DNA from: Tomocerus qinae
Lineage: Eukaryota > Arthropoda > Collembola > Entomobryomorpha > Tomoceridae
Assembly: GCA_020055645.1 (NCBI GenBank)
Contig: CM034546.1
Span: forward strand, 77,872,001-77,936,000
Reading direction: 5' to 3'
Length of the DNA: 64,000 nucleotides
Positions 8,891 to 19,367 of the stretch are shown here, piece after piece. A program made the translations under genes and the position numbers. The notes beneath the pieces were generated by a model. It was given only the letters and a program-made list of their open reading frames with translations. It ran no database searches and had not been told where the DNA came from. Position 1 is the first letter of the stretch; each line of letters starts with the position of its first letter.

Positions 8891-9390
8891 GTTATTATTG
8901 TCCTTGCTTCAAGGTGAAATCCAAAATCTCTAAAAACAGTAATACTCAGCCGTTGGCTTTCACAGATTATGATCCTGTCTCGATGCTTCCCTTGATTGAT
9001 AACTGTAAACATGACCCTTGTGATCCGTATGCAAGAGATAAGTATGACCACATCCTATGGCTTGTAAATCCTTTGAATAACAAGCCTGCTGACCATTGTT
9101 GCCGATTTAATTTACGACAATCGACGAATTATGTTGGCAACCTTGTTTGTGGACCGTATTCCCCGATTGCTGGCTATGATTATGATACTTACGAAGGTTT
9201 GCCGTTCATTAAAGGTTGTAATCATAAAAATTGTAGCGACCAAACAAGTCGTTATAAGGAAATGGTACTTTTCGCTCAAGATCAAATCACTCACAGGCAA
9301 TGGATGGACAAATACTTTCCAAACCCCAAGTGTTGGTGTCACACAATACCTTGGGATCCGTATTGGAAAAATTGGTATTCCAACCATTGA
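8887..9390 (+). CDS. Cysteine- and aromatic-rich Polinton protein, unrecognised
   Basis: 167 residues, with the start chosen at 8887 because it overlaps the preceding stop as ATGA. It is rich in Cys, Tyr, Trp and Pro. There are two related half-repeats: a CKHDPCDPYARDKYDHILW stretch near residue 40 and a CNHKNCSDQTSRYKEMVLF stretch near residue 115. Each is followed by a Cys pair, which suggests an internal duplication of a metal- or disulfide-bound unit. It is the last gene of the plus-strand cluster and is convergent with the integrase. Confidence 0.5.
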   Translation: MSYYCPCFKVKSKISKNSNTQPLAFTDYDPVSMLPLIDNCKHDPCDPYARDKYDHILWLVNPLNNKPADHCCRFNLRQSTNYVGNLVCGPYSPIAGYDYDTYEGLPFIKGCNHKNCSDQTSRYKEMVLFAQDQITHRQWMDKYFPNPKCWCHTIPWDPYWKNWYSNH

Positions 9391-9505
9391 TTATAATTTA
9401 GTTCAGGTCTTTTGTAAAAATGATTCTTAAAATAACTGTGAAATAATTGAAATAAAACTTGTACATTTGTAATTTTTGGAATTTTTTATTTACATAAACA
9501 TTACA
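9391..9505. terminator. Convergent 3' ends with polyadenylation signals
   Basis: About 115 bp between the plus-strand gene ending at 9390 and the integrase. A plus-strand AATAAA occurs near 9451-9456. T-rich sequence near 9485-9490 gives a matching signal for the minus strand. Confidence 0.4.
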
Positions 9506-10477
9506 TTATCGATTCATGTTTTCTTCAATTTTCTTCCCAATTTGAGGGTTAACAAGGCTTAATTGTAAAAAATAAAAGCCCCCGGTGATATTTTGTCCTG
9601 ATAAATCTACGAGAAGGTATACCGGTGGTTTTGTTTTCTGTACAGCCCGGATGCGAAATACCTCAGAAGTAAAAGATTGTGTGTATGATTTTTCAAAATG
9701 CATCTTTTGTTTGCTCAATCGCACATAGTCGCCGACCTTAAATTTTGGTTTAGAAGACTTTAACTTTGAAAACTTTTCGTAATTATTTAGCCAAACTTTT
9801 TCTTCATTTCCTTTTTTGTACACTTGATTAGGTGTAAGATTTGGAAGACTTCTGTGTAAAGTGTTATTATAACTTGAAATCAGGGAAGGTAGGACATCTA
9901 TCCATCTTGATTTTCCAAGATATGTAAAATACCTTTGCATACGCGTTTTTATAGTTCTTATAGCTCGTTCGATTAACACAGCTTTTAGTTCGCTATATGT
10001 GTTAAATAAACGTATATTTTTTGATTTTAAATACGCTTGCATATGTGAATTAAAGTATTCCCGACCAGAATCGGATTGAAGCAAACGAGCATGATTTAGT
10101 TCTTTATTTTTCATAATGTTTTTGAATCCTTGCAACACAGTGGGCCCCGATTTATTCTTCAAAGGTGCAGAGTATAACTTTTTTGAAAATGCGTCCATAA
10201 CTAGCAATATCCATTTAAATTGACGATTTTGATTTGCGTATGCGCTATAGTCAATTAAATCTGTAACCAACTGGTCGCCAATGAAATTGACCACAACTCG
10301 TCGTCTATGCTTGATATTTTTAGCAGCTGGTTTATGCAAACTATATGCGTCTAGTTCATTTAATTCTTTTTCAACATCTGTTTTATTTCGCAATTTTCTA
10401 TTTTTTACAAAACCCGATAAACCCGACAGAGACCCGGCAGAAGCCGCAGCTAAATATTTTTGTCTATAGCGAGTCAT
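9506..10477 (-). CDS. Retrovirus-type integrase (Polinton INT)
   Basis: 323 residues. The catalytic core has Asp in DLIDYSAY, Asp in QSDSGREYFN and Glu in LIERAIRTIK, in the usual DDE order. The family's YNNTLHRSL step and P-x-x-V box follow. The C-terminal part (KVGDYVRLSK, then a beta barrel) is the chromo/SH3-like DNA-contact domain. In the family it inserts the linear element and makes the 6-bp target duplication seen here. The N-terminal part lacks a visible HHCC zinc site. The frame looks whole. Confidence 0.9.
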   Translation of the reverse strand: MTRYRQKYLAAASAGSLSGLSGFVKNRKLRNKTDVEKELNELDAYSLHKPAAKNIKHRRRVVVNFIGDQLVTDLIDYSAYANQNRQFKWILLVMDAFSKKLYSAPLKNKSGPTVLQGFKNIMKNKELNHARLLQSDSGREYFNSHMQAYLKSKNIRLFNTYSELKAVLIERAIRTIKTRMQRYFTYLGKSRWIDVLPSLISSYNNTLHRSLPNLTPNQVYKKGNEEKVWLNNYEKFSKLKSSKPKFKVGDYVRLSKQKMHFEKSYTQSFTSEVFRIRAVQKTKPPVYLLVDLSGQNITGGFYFLQLSLVNPQIGKKIEENMNR

Positions 10478-10499
10478 ATTTAATAATAATCAGTATAAT

Positions 10500-10952
10500 T
10501 TAATGATAACTAGTAATTTTTACAAATTTTGTCATAACTTTTGACATAAAAACCGAGTATAAATGCTTTACACCAAATAGTATATACAAAAGACAAGTGG
10601 CTATATTTACAATAATAAGATTTCTTTCTATACAAGTAATATTTTCACGTAATTTTAAAATTCTAACAATTAACAATTGATCAAATAATACTTTTGAAGT
10701 ATTATTTAAAAGATTGTTACAATTATCTTGTGTTATTATTTTTTCGTAAACAACAAAGTGATTGCGGACTCCTGAACTTCTAGTTTTATTTAAACACGAA
10801 AATTCAATGTTATTATTAACAGTAAATCCGAAAACACCAACTTTTTCGATATCACTTAAACAAACATCACATTGAGATTTCAGTTTAGCAATTTCATTTT
10901 CAGCTTTTGCTAGTGTTATAATCAAAAGTATGACAAAGCTTCGGAAATGCAT
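10500..10952 (-). CDS. Predicted membrane protein of the Polinton
   Basis: 150 residues. A signal peptide (FVILLIITLAKA) is followed by an ectodomain with several Cys and possible N-glycosylation sites (NKT, NNTS, NIT), and then a membrane span near residue 120 (IIVNIATCLLYILFGV). This is a single-pass surface-protein layout. It may be a virion membrane or receptor-binding protein. I see no fusion-protein hallmark, so no further call is made. It is transcribed with the integrase, 22 bases apart. Confidence 0.5.
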   Translation of the reverse strand: MHFRSFVILLIITLAKAENEIAKLKSQCDVCLSDIEKVGVFGFTVNNNIEFSCLNKTRSSGVRNHFVVYEKIITQDNCNNLLNNTSKVLFDQLLIVRILKLRENITCIERNLIIVNIATCLLYILFGVKHLYSVFMSKVMTKFVKITSYH

Positions 10953-11007
10953 CTTGATTGACTGGTGTCTGAAGCAGCAATGATGTTAGATGATGGCTGC
11001 TCACGAT

Positions 11008-11607
11008 TTAAGTTGTTAGATTTCCTATTCCACAACGTGTAAATATCAAGGAACATTTTGGTTGTGGAACAATTTTATTCCCAGCAAATGTAACTTTTGA
11101 TAAGTACAATCGTTTTATGTCTGTTTCTATTAATTGTCGGTCTAAAAATTTGACAGGGTCGATTGTGTTGTCTAAGGTTAATGTAACGCCTATTAAGTCA
11201 ACTTTTGGTATGCCTTTAATATCATCGTATGATAGAGGTATGTTTTCCCCGGTGATCGCAACATATTCCATTGATTTTAGTATAGATAAAGCTCTGCAAG
11301 TCATATCTGAATTATGAGTATAAAGTCTAAAGCATAAGTATGATTGCCAAAGAGCAATTCCGCATTTGCAAGGTTTTTCTACCCCTTTCAATTCCCTCAA
11401 AAAGATTTCAGTTTCACCACCTCTTTGAGGCCATTCCCATAACAGATCAGCAGCTTGATTAAAAGCATACATACTTTCCTCTAGTTGATTAAGATGTTCC
11501 AAGTAAACACCATAGTTATACCAATTAAATACACTGGCAAATCTTTTTTCTTCCTTGTTCATTTTTCCATAAGGCTGATACCTTTGAAACGGAGCCATAT
11601 TTATCAT
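11008..11607 (-). CDS. Unrecognised Polinton protein
   Basis: 199 residues. The N-terminal half holds a helical stretch (FNWYNYGVYLEHLNQLEESMYAFNQAADLLW) that looks like one TPR helix pair. The C-terminal half is mixed, with a KPCKCG step. No family is recognised. It lies on the minus strand between the membrane protein and the large structural-type gene, with a short AT-rich gap on each side. Confidence 0.45.
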   Translation of the reverse strand: MINMAPFQRYQPYGKMNKEEKRFASVFNWYNYGVYLEHLNQLEESMYAFNQAADLLWEWPQRGGETEIFLRELKGVEKPCKCGIALWQSYLCFRLYTHNSDMTCRALSILKSMEYVAITGENIPLSYDDIKGIPKVDLIGVTLTLDNTIDPVKFLDRQLIETDIKRLYLSKVTFAGNKIVPQPKCSLIFTRCGIGNLTT

Positions 11608-11680
11608 CTAAAATACAAAATGTTATTTAAATATTGATAATTAGTCATTTATATACAATTATTTACACAGCCAGATTGTT

Positions 11681-13441
11681 CTAGTTTGCTATCTTTCTAA
11701 ATTTAAGTACAACTATCATATTTTTCCATTCCGCCGGTGAAATTAATTCATCGCATCCAGATCCAATTTTTATGTTTATTTCATTTAAACTTTTTGATTC
11801 TAGAGGAAAATAATATAAAGAACTAAATACAATGTTAACAGAATCAACACCAGATAACTGCTTTCTCTGCACTGTTCGCAGTACTTTAGAGTTTTTGTCG
11901 CTCATTACAATACCATCGCAAATGTTGGTGGACACATTTATTTGATTTTGACAGCGTTGGCTAGAAAAAGCCTCATTCAAAGTTTTATCCTTGCTAGTAA
12001 GCCTGTAATTAGTTCTTAAATTAAAATACTCTGAAATTCGAGCTGGTAAAGTAATTTCAATATTTTCAGGAATGTCCAACTCTATTTCATTATTTTCATT
12101 AATAGTAATCCAAGGTTTGCTTCCGCTATGGACGACTAAAGCTTCATTCAGCACTGCTATTATCGATGTCTTTTCTCGGTTTATTGGTGTACCCATAGCA
12201 TACTCCAGATTTAATCCAAAAGTCTCTTTTATTACGTATGTTTTATGTTGGTGTTTAAAGTATAAATACGGGTTTTCCATTTTTCCAACATATGTTCCTG
12301 GCGAGAATTCATTTGCTTGTAGCCCCATCAAATCAACCAACTCATTTGGGATAATTAATTTCTTTTCATCGCTGTCAGCAGAAAATTCTAGTTGAGTATC
12401 ATAAATTGTGTTGTCATACAATATTATTTTAATGTCCACATCTTTTTCTAGAAACTTGAAATTTATGCGTTGAAATAGTTGTTCCCACGTGCCGCTTTTT
12501 GTAAACTCTAGTGTTTGTTCTTTTCCAGTGTTTGTGTTCTTCACCACTAACTTGTGAAACCCAGTGGTACAGGATGATACGTCTTCGACAAAGTCACCAG
12601 ATTGAAAGGTTTCAGGTTCGTCTGTTGCAGCCAACAAGGCCGTAGGCAATTGCAATTTCTCAGCTAATTCTTGTTCAAAATATAGCAAATGGTTCTTGCC
12701 CAGAGTTATATGCAAACTTTGCGGTCTGTTTTCCAAAGAAATAACAACAGACAGTCCTTTTTCATAAAAGAGGTCGTTTAAATGAGATACAAGAGATTCA
12801 ATTGTGGATTCTGTTTTGTGGAATCTTATAGATTTTGTCGTGTAGCTTAAACTTGTAGGAAACGGGCTACGACTAAAAAGAAAGTTATAATACTTTGAAG
12901 AAGTGGCTAGCAGCTCATTGATATTGGCTACTTTTGTAGCTACATGACGACCTTTTCCAAAAATTTTGGCATCAATATTGAAAATTCGATAAAATTGATC
13001 AGGCATTTTAAAATACATATCGTCTAACACATCAATTACTATTCTTTTTCGATAATGTGTCTTAACAATCTTAAATTTCGCGGGTATTATAGGACTTAAT
13101 TTCGAAAGTTTGGTATTCATTTCGTCCAAAAACTTGGAATACTCCCAGTCTCTGTTATGGCTAATATCGCGTGTAAAAGTTGTCTTTTTGTTAACCAAAA
13201 GTTTTCGCTCATCTTCGTCTAGAAAAACGCGGTCGTTATTTAAATTTACAAACATTTCGGCCAAGGCAACTTCCCAAGATTCGTTTGCAAATGATATTTC
13301 TTGTGGTAGACTGTTAGTAAAATTTGTTACGGTGTTCGTAAATTTTGATTTGCAGTGATTAGAGTCTACTGCAACAAAAAACTCGTTTGATTTCATAATT
13401 TTATTGTTCATTGTTCGAGATGTAACAACACAACCAAGCAT
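11681..13441 (-). CDS. Large structural-type Polinton protein
   Basis: 586 residues. The early part has an LPQEISF...WEVALAEM step that closely parallels the LPNSF...YEVGLVNA step of the protein at 2900-4622. Both then run as long beta-rich proteins with several 'L..I...' repeats and a C-terminal IVFSSLYYFPL stretch. They look like distant duplicates within the element. A virion role (penton, fibre or minor capsid) is inferred from that likeness and from the Polinton context. The start could be the first or the second Met (residue 11). The frame looks whole. Confidence 0.5.
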   Translation of the reverse strand: MLGCVVTSRTMNNKIMKSNEFFVAVDSNHCKSKFTNTVTNFTNSLPQEISFANESWEVALAEMFVNLNNDRVFLDEDERKLLVNKKTTFTRDISHNRDWEYSKFLDEMNTKLSKLSPIIPAKFKIVKTHYRKRIVIDVLDDMYFKMPDQFYRIFNIDAKIFGKGRHVATKVANINELLATSSKYYNFLFSRSPFPTSLSYTTKSIRFHKTESTIESLVSHLNDLFYEKGLSVVISLENRPQSLHITLGKNHLLYFEQELAEKLQLPTALLAATDEPETFQSGDFVEDVSSCTTGFHKLVVKNTNTGKEQTLEFTKSGTWEQLFQRINFKFLEKDVDIKIILYDNTIYDTQLEFSADSDEKKLIIPNELVDLMGLQANEFSPGTYVGKMENPYLYFKHQHKTYVIKETFGLNLEYAMGTPINREKTSIIAVLNEALVVHSGSKPWITINENNEIELDIPENIEITLPARISEYFNLRTNYRLTSKDKTLNEAFSSQRCQNQINVSTNICDGIVMSDKNSKVLRTVQRKQLSGVDSVNIVFSSLYYFPLESKSLNEINIKIGSGCDELISPAEWKNMIVVLKFRKIAN

Positions 13442-13550
13442 TGGGAGAGAAGTGATGCAATTTCGGTACTACAGATCCTTTTTATACATGAAATTAAATC
13501 ATTCTATTAAGAATTAAAAGTAAAATAATAAACACTGTATTTTTATACAA

Positions 13551-16500
13551 TTATTTCTTATATGTTTGTATCATCGGGTGACCAAAAGGTAAACTATTAA
13601 TAGCGTCAATTTGAAATCTTTTAGTGTCAACACAGTTAAAAGCTACTTTTATCCCGCTTTTACTATACAAAACATGGTCTTCTGCTCTTATATAGTTTAC
13701 AGGAAGCCTTTCCAGCGAACCGTTTAACACAACCTGCTTCAATTGATCGTGGCGAATATTTTTCAATGATGCCTTTGGAATTCCTTTACATTTCAGATCC
13801 CTCATTTCTGTTGTATTTTTCTCTTTATTGTATCTTAATATAGAGTAATTCTTAGCTTTAAGCGCAACTAGCTCGATGATATCGAATGAATCTTCTATTT
13901 TTAAAAGCCCAGGAAGGCCTTTCTTGGCTAGAGAATATAAAGGATTCTCTTCTGGAAGGGTTGAAAAGTCATACATATGCTCCATGACACGTAGATTATT
14001 CATATAGACGTTTTCTCGATCTTCAACGCTAAATATTACTGAATCTAAAGATAAAAAAACGATTTAAAAAATTAGATTTTAATAATTAGAAAATTTCAAA
14101 ACTATTACCTGTGTCGCTATAGAGTATTTGACAATTCGGCCAAAACATTTTTTTTATACCAATCTTATAATCCGGACCAAATGGAGTTAACGAACCATAT
14201 ATTACACTATAAATCCCGATTTTAGACAATTCAAGGCAAACAAATCTAAAATCAAAACACAATTTGTGTATAAACAATTAATAAAAAAGTCAACAAATCA
14301 GTAGCAAAAAGTTGTACCCAATAATCTGCATTTTGTCGGCCACAACACGAAGTTTAGACATTTCTATCACCGACACATTATCGTCAATTATAGTTATATC
14401 TTTAAAGTTTGGCTTCGACACCAATCTTAAACAATCACATTTTGTAGTACAAATCAAAATATCGCTTGAATCCCTGTATTTTTGTAAACATTTACCGTAA
14501 CAAACGTTTACAGCGAATTTTTTAGCCTCCTTTTCAGCCTGAGATTTTGCGTTTATCCGACCATTTACGTTAAGATCTACATACGACTTCATAAAAGGAG
14601 CTTCTTTAAACTTTATTCCTCTGTATCGCTTGCCTACTTTGATTCCAAATGCCATCCAAAACTGTAATGTTTTATAATATGACGCATAGCACTTTTTATC
14701 GTTCACAGTTAGCAATAGTTTTTTACAAGCCAGAGGGTTGGCAATGTCTTTTTTATATTTGTCAATCAAGTCCGTTTGATAATCGCTCAGTTCTTCAGAT
14801 AAAATTCTCCGGCTTTCTGGAACGAGAGGAAAGTCCGCAGTGTATTCAATCAGTTCTGGTGGATAAATAAGGTCGGTTTCCAGAATATAACCAATTCCGC
14901 AATCGTTTGGAATTGATTTAATATCCAAATTTTCCAACTCTTCGTCGGTTAGCCATTCAAATGAGGATAGAGGTAAATAGGATTTTAAGGAAACCCCATA
15001 TAATTGATTAATGTCGGCATATTGAATGTATTTTCTAACTTTAGTAGGATCATAATTACCAACCATTTCATTGTTAGCGGTCTCTATGCGCTTTGACACA
15101 TTTACAATTCCACCACGAATATTAGACTCTATCATTTGTAGCATATTTACATCCGTAATATATTCCAATTGGGCTCGTGTATATCTTAACATAGCTGCCC
15201 AACTATAACTCGGAAGCGACCAGAAATCAAACGGTTCAAGAATGTGCGTTTTCATCATACTTGTTCGATAATGTGTTAGGGCTTGAGCAAGCAAAAGCAC
15301 ATCGCATTTTAGATAAAGCAACATATAATCTTCAAATGTTTTACAATGAAATTCGTTCCACACTTGTTGGGCTAATAAATATTGTTCATCAGTAATATCT
15401 TCTTGACGAAGTCTTGAATAAAAATTATGTTTTGGCGGTAATGATTTTTCTTTTAACACATTAATATTATTGAAATACTCATAACTAAAAATTCCCTTGG
15501 ATTCTATCAATCCAAGTTTCTTTTTATCCACAATATCTTTAAACCCGCTGTGAAGTAAATCAAAAGGAACACCGTCCTTGTGTAGTGTGTCGACTAACTT
15601 GTCCAAACTACTGTTCATAAAGTTCAAAGAGTCTATAAACTTAATTTTTTTGTCTATTAGAAGACCCATGAATTTTTGCGCATTCTTAGGTATAACTTTT
15701 ATTGATTGAGGAGAATAATGTTTTAAACTTTGTAATAAAATATGGTGATCAAAACTTGTTCCCGAATGACTGACAAAAGGAATGATTTTTTTATGTTTTG
15801 CAGCTAAATTACACGATGTACAGCAAGCACCAGTCTTGTATACTAATCCTGTTGCGTGATTATGATGTAAAACCTTGCGATTATCTTCTTTAAATACATC
15901 TCCACACAAACAACAAGTAGTAGCAGCGAGAAATGTCTTTTCCTGTTCTTTTGTCATATGAACCGAATGGTTAACTTTCATTTGTTCCAACAAAGTGTTT
16001 GCTATAGATACCACCACATTAATAAACCTTTCCAATACATCTTCTCCGCAATATGAATGATAATGCACAAGATTGTCAAACGGTCCTATAATAGCCAAAC
16101 CATATGCTATTGGCACATGTAATGCTTCATGAGTCAAAAAACTATGGTCAAAATCCTTTTCTGCTGTCGAAAACTGATTTTCGCATGTAGATTTTGGCTT
16201 TAGAAATGTTTCGAAATCAAAATAGCAAATATACGGATAAGGAAGAGTGCTTTCACCATAATTCTTGCAGCATAGAAACATTTCCTTAGGGAAACTAACA
16301 ATTTGAGATCCCAAAGTCACACATCGTTTATGATGTTCAAGCATATTAGTCTCACTTTTGAATTTTGTTAAACAGCTGGGACAGTAAAAATGGGGCGTGC
16401 GTTCTTTCACAAATTTAGAAAAGTCAACAATAGGTAACAAGTGACAAATATCTTCTTCTACAGTAGAATTTTCTAAATACAAATCAATGTGATTTTCACT

Positions 16501-17448
16501 AAACTTTTTGGTTAGTTTTACGGGTGCAATAACATTATTATGATGCGTAAAAATTGAAATAGACACATCGTTTTGTTTCTCAAAACGATCAATGTCTGAA
16601 TACTGTACTGGGAAATTGATATTTTTATAATTTAAATGTTGAAATCCGTCATAATTCTTATGATTTTCAATGTTTTTATATTTTCGGGTTTTCACTAAAT
16701 CACTGTTTTTATGAAATAAACAACATTGCACAGCGTATTTAAAGCAATGAACTCCTGTATTGCTTAAAAAAATAATACCACGCTTCCATCTTAATTGTTT
16801 AGGTCGTCTTTGCCTTCTACGCTTTTGATTGCCTCCAAAAGGTATAGGTTTGTAGTCAGCGATAACCACAAATAAATTTAAGATACTTTTAACAGACCAT
16901 CCAGAGGAATTTTGATTGAATTCATTCAATCTCTGTATAATCTCATTTGCTGATATAGTAATAAAATCATCAATATCATTAAGATTAAGAATCGGTGCAA
17001 AATAAGAAGATAATAAGACTTTTTTCTCTACTTCTTTAGTGTCATCAATAAGCAAAAAATAAATTTCCAGTTTGCATTTGTACTTCTTATAAACATTTAT
17101 AATGTTAGCTAGTAATTTTGCAAGGGAATCATCTAAATCTTCAATTAACTTGGATACTAGCGTTGTGGTTATTTCTGGAATGTATGAATATTTCACTATT
17201 GTTCCTCTATGCGCAGTTTGTACTTCAGCAAAGTCAATGCTATTAACAACCGATCTAGTTTCTACATTACTCCCACCAGTTTGGTTACAATGATGAGCTT
17301 GCAGAAACACAATATTTTTTAAACATGAGTGACACAAATGGTTTGTTTCCACATGTCGAGATAACTGATTATATTGTTTACAAAGAAAATCGCACAATTC
17401 ACATTTGATTTGAGTCTCCCAAAATTTTTTTGTTGAACTTCCCAACAT
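13551..17448 (-). pseudogene. Protein-primed family B DNA polymerase (pPolB), broken
   Basis: A long minus-strand coding region with the hallmark layout of Polinton polymerases. It has an N-terminal C2H2-like zinc site, an exonuclease motif with YFDFET, a middle Cys-rich insert, polymerase motif A (ADINQLYG), motif B (KKFAVNVCYGK) and a C-terminal region with the family's KGLPGLL and KCKGIPK steps. In the family this enzyme copies the linear element from protein primers at its ends. The gene looks broken, with about two or three breaks. It is the largest gene of the element. Confidence 0.88.
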
Positions 17449-17530
17449 TTCTAAAAATTTGAAATAAAAGTCAAACGTAATACAATTGTATACATTTTAT
17501 TTATTTTTTGATATTATAAAGCATTTACAT

Positions 17531-17950
17531 TTAACGCTTGAGATACATAATTATCAAAGCCAACACCATCAGAAGCATATTCGCTTCTTCAATAGTTAAA
17601 AACAAATTTTGTTCAATACCATTTTGTAATACATAATCACATATATGTACAATATTTTCAAAATCACAGCTTGAGTCCAAGTCGATATGAAACTGGTCAG
17701 AATATCGATGTTCTACAACTAAATTCAATTTATTTACAAAATTGTACCATATAGTACCTAATATTTCTTTTAGCAAAGTAAATAATTCATTAACACTAGT
17801 TTTTTTTAACTGAAACATTTGAGTCCCCATTTGTAATTTTATTTTGCTTTTACACAATGATACATTAATACACTTGCATTTCTCCCAAGATAACACTCCA
17901 TTTTGACAATTATACACTAAAGACCTGTGAGTCATTACAAATTCATCCAT
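17531..17950 (-). CDS. Unrecognised Polinton protein with C-terminal hydrophobic end
   Basis: 139 residues. It has two Cys near the start and a Lys-rich strand region, and the last 16 residues are strongly hydrophobic (LLMVLALIIMYLKR), which may be a tail anchor. The start overlaps the end of the gene at 17935-18492 by 16 bases, which suggests a shared message. No family is recognised. Confidence 0.45.
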   Translation of the reverse strand: MDEFVMTHRSLVYNCQNGVLSWEKCKCINVSLCKSKIKLQMGTQMFQLKKTSVNELFTLLKEILGTIWYNFVNKLNLVVEHRYSDQFHIDLDSSCDFENIVHICDYVLQNGIEQNLFLTIEEANMLLMVLALIIMYLKR

Positions 17951-18492
17951 ACGTCTATGTACTGATTAATCTGTTCTCTTGTCAAACTGATTCTGGTTGC
18001 TTTGGCACAAAATTGTGAGTAATATCTTTTTAAAATCTGCAACAACAAATATCCTTCGCGCAAGTTGACAACAATTTTATCCTTGCTGTTATTACGACTA
18101 ATTTCTAACTTTCCTTCGGTAAAATTACGGAAAGTATAAAATCTTTCTGCTGAAACATCAATATAATCATCATGCGAATAATTAATCTGATTTTTATCTG
18201 ATTTTATTCGTAAGAAAATTCGACGATAGCCTTTAACACTATTCTTCGCAGCTGATGATGCAGACACTAAGTAATTGTATGTTTGATTTAACAAGGAAAT
18301 AATATCTAATATTCTATTTTTACTATTTAATTGTAACTTTTGTACATCCGAAAAATGATTGGTTATTTTAATTTTATAATGCTGAGAGTAATAATGTGTA
18401 TGGTTTCCTTTTTTAAAATGAGGATGCCACTTTAATGTAATAAGAAAGTTTGGAAGAAGTTTATATTTTAAATCTCTATGCTTAAATTTCAT
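17935..18492 (-). CDS. Unrecognised basic Polinton protein
   Basis: 185 residues, rich in Lys, Arg, His and Tyr. The middle part alternates strands and a helix (RRIFLRIKSDKNQ, then YTFRNFTEGKLEISRN, then a Leu-rich helix). It vaguely resembles the C-terminal repeat of the protein at 5525-6508, so a nucleic-acid-binding role is possible. This is inference from build only. Confidence 0.45.
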   Translation of the reverse strand: MKFKHRDLKYKLLPNFLITLKWHPHFKKGNHTHYYSQHYKIKITNHFSDVQKLQLNSKNRILDIISLLNQTYNYLVSASSAAKNSVKGYRRIFLRIKSDKNQINYSHDDYIDVSAERFYTFRNFTEGKLEISRNNSKDKIVVNLREGYLLLQILKRYYSQFCAKATRISLTREQINQYIDVWMNL

Positions 18493-18531
18493 GGTAATTA
18501 CTGTTTTCCTTAAATTTAAAAAATGATAATT

Positions 18532-18723
18532 CTAACAACAATTATACATATAAGCTACCCTTTTGTCACACGATTTACATTTTAACATGCATTCATAGGT
18601 CAAGCTTGTTGTGAAGTCAACAAAGTGATATATGGGTCTCAGTTTCTCGCAGCATTCACAATATAATTCCCTTTCCAATTCGGTATTACAACTTAAGCAT
18701 ATTAATTCTGCAACATCTAGCAT
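18532..18723 (-). CDS. Small zinc-ribbon-like protein, paralogue 6 (opposite strand)
   Basis: 63 residues with the same layout as the plus-strand array at 6.9-8.3 kb: CLSC, then ELYCECCEKLR, a His (YHF), then CMLKCKSC. It lies 10 kb away on the other strand, so this small family has moved within the element and is not just a local tandem array. Confidence 0.5.
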   Translation of the reverse strand: MLDVAELICLSCNTELERELYCECCEKLRPIYHFVDFTTSLTYECMLKCKSCDKRVAYMYNCC

Positions 18724-18917
18724 TGTAGCAATAGCTGTACTAATTGAGAAACATGCAAAAACGAAACAAAAACGCTATCTAACGCTACAACTGAAAAGGA
18801 TTTACAAAATGATACCGCTATAAGTAACTAGACAAATGCATCTGGCTGTGAACAGACTTAGTATAACAAAATAAAAAATATACCTTTTAATAAGTTTGCT
18901 GTCTATACAGATGTTTT

Positions 18918-19136
18918 TTAACTATACAGCTGAATATTGTCTGGGCAGATATTTCTTCTTTGGATTTTCAAGAACAAGCGTTCAAAGTCTTTAATTCGTG
19001 TTTTAAAACGCCAAGAGTCCAACAATTGAGAATTGAGTGTTTCCTCTTCTTGGTTATAATATAATATTAATGGGACGGTGTCGAAATGTACTTTCCTCAT
19101 CTGTAACAAAAAATAATTGTCCAATTCATTAGTCAT
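18918..19136 (-). CDS. Short possible Polinton gene
   Basis: 72 residues with charged helical content (SWRFKTRIKDFERLFLKIQ). No family is recognised. It is supported only by an open frame with an ATG and by lying between other genes on the same strand. It may be a chance frame. Confidence 0.25.
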   Translation of the reverse strand: MTNELDNYFLLQMRKVHFDTVPLILYYNQEEETLNSQLLDSWRFKTRIKDFERLFLKIQRRNICPDNIQLYS

Positions 19137-19169
19137 TGGAAAACATACTTAGGCAAATTATTCACACGG

Positions 19170-19288
19170 CAAAATGTTTGGAAATTATTTGCATAGCGAA
19201 ATGTTTGGAAATTATTTGCATAGCGAAATGTTTGCAAATTATTTGCATAGCGAAATGTTTGCGAATTATTTGTATAGCGAAATGTATA
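19170..19288. repeat. 27-bp tandem repeat (in-frame 9-residue units)
   Basis: Four to five copies of GAAATGTTTGGAAATTATTT plus GCATAGC (27 bp). The period is a multiple of three, so one plus-strand frame reads MFGNYLHSE again and again, from 19174. Whether this is translated is unknown. It opens a 0.8-kb repeat block. Confidence 0.85.
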
Positions 19289-19367
19289 AAAACTTGAGGC
19301 TACACGGCAGACCTGTGTATAGTTTGAGACTTAGAAAAAACAAGGCAAGCGAGATTTAGTTAAACTT

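Noticed and set aside
10500-10952. Envelope or fusion protein in the Polinton
   Set aside because: It has a signal peptide and one membrane span, but no cleavage site, fusion peptide or heptad repeats are visible. It is left as a membrane protein of unknown role.
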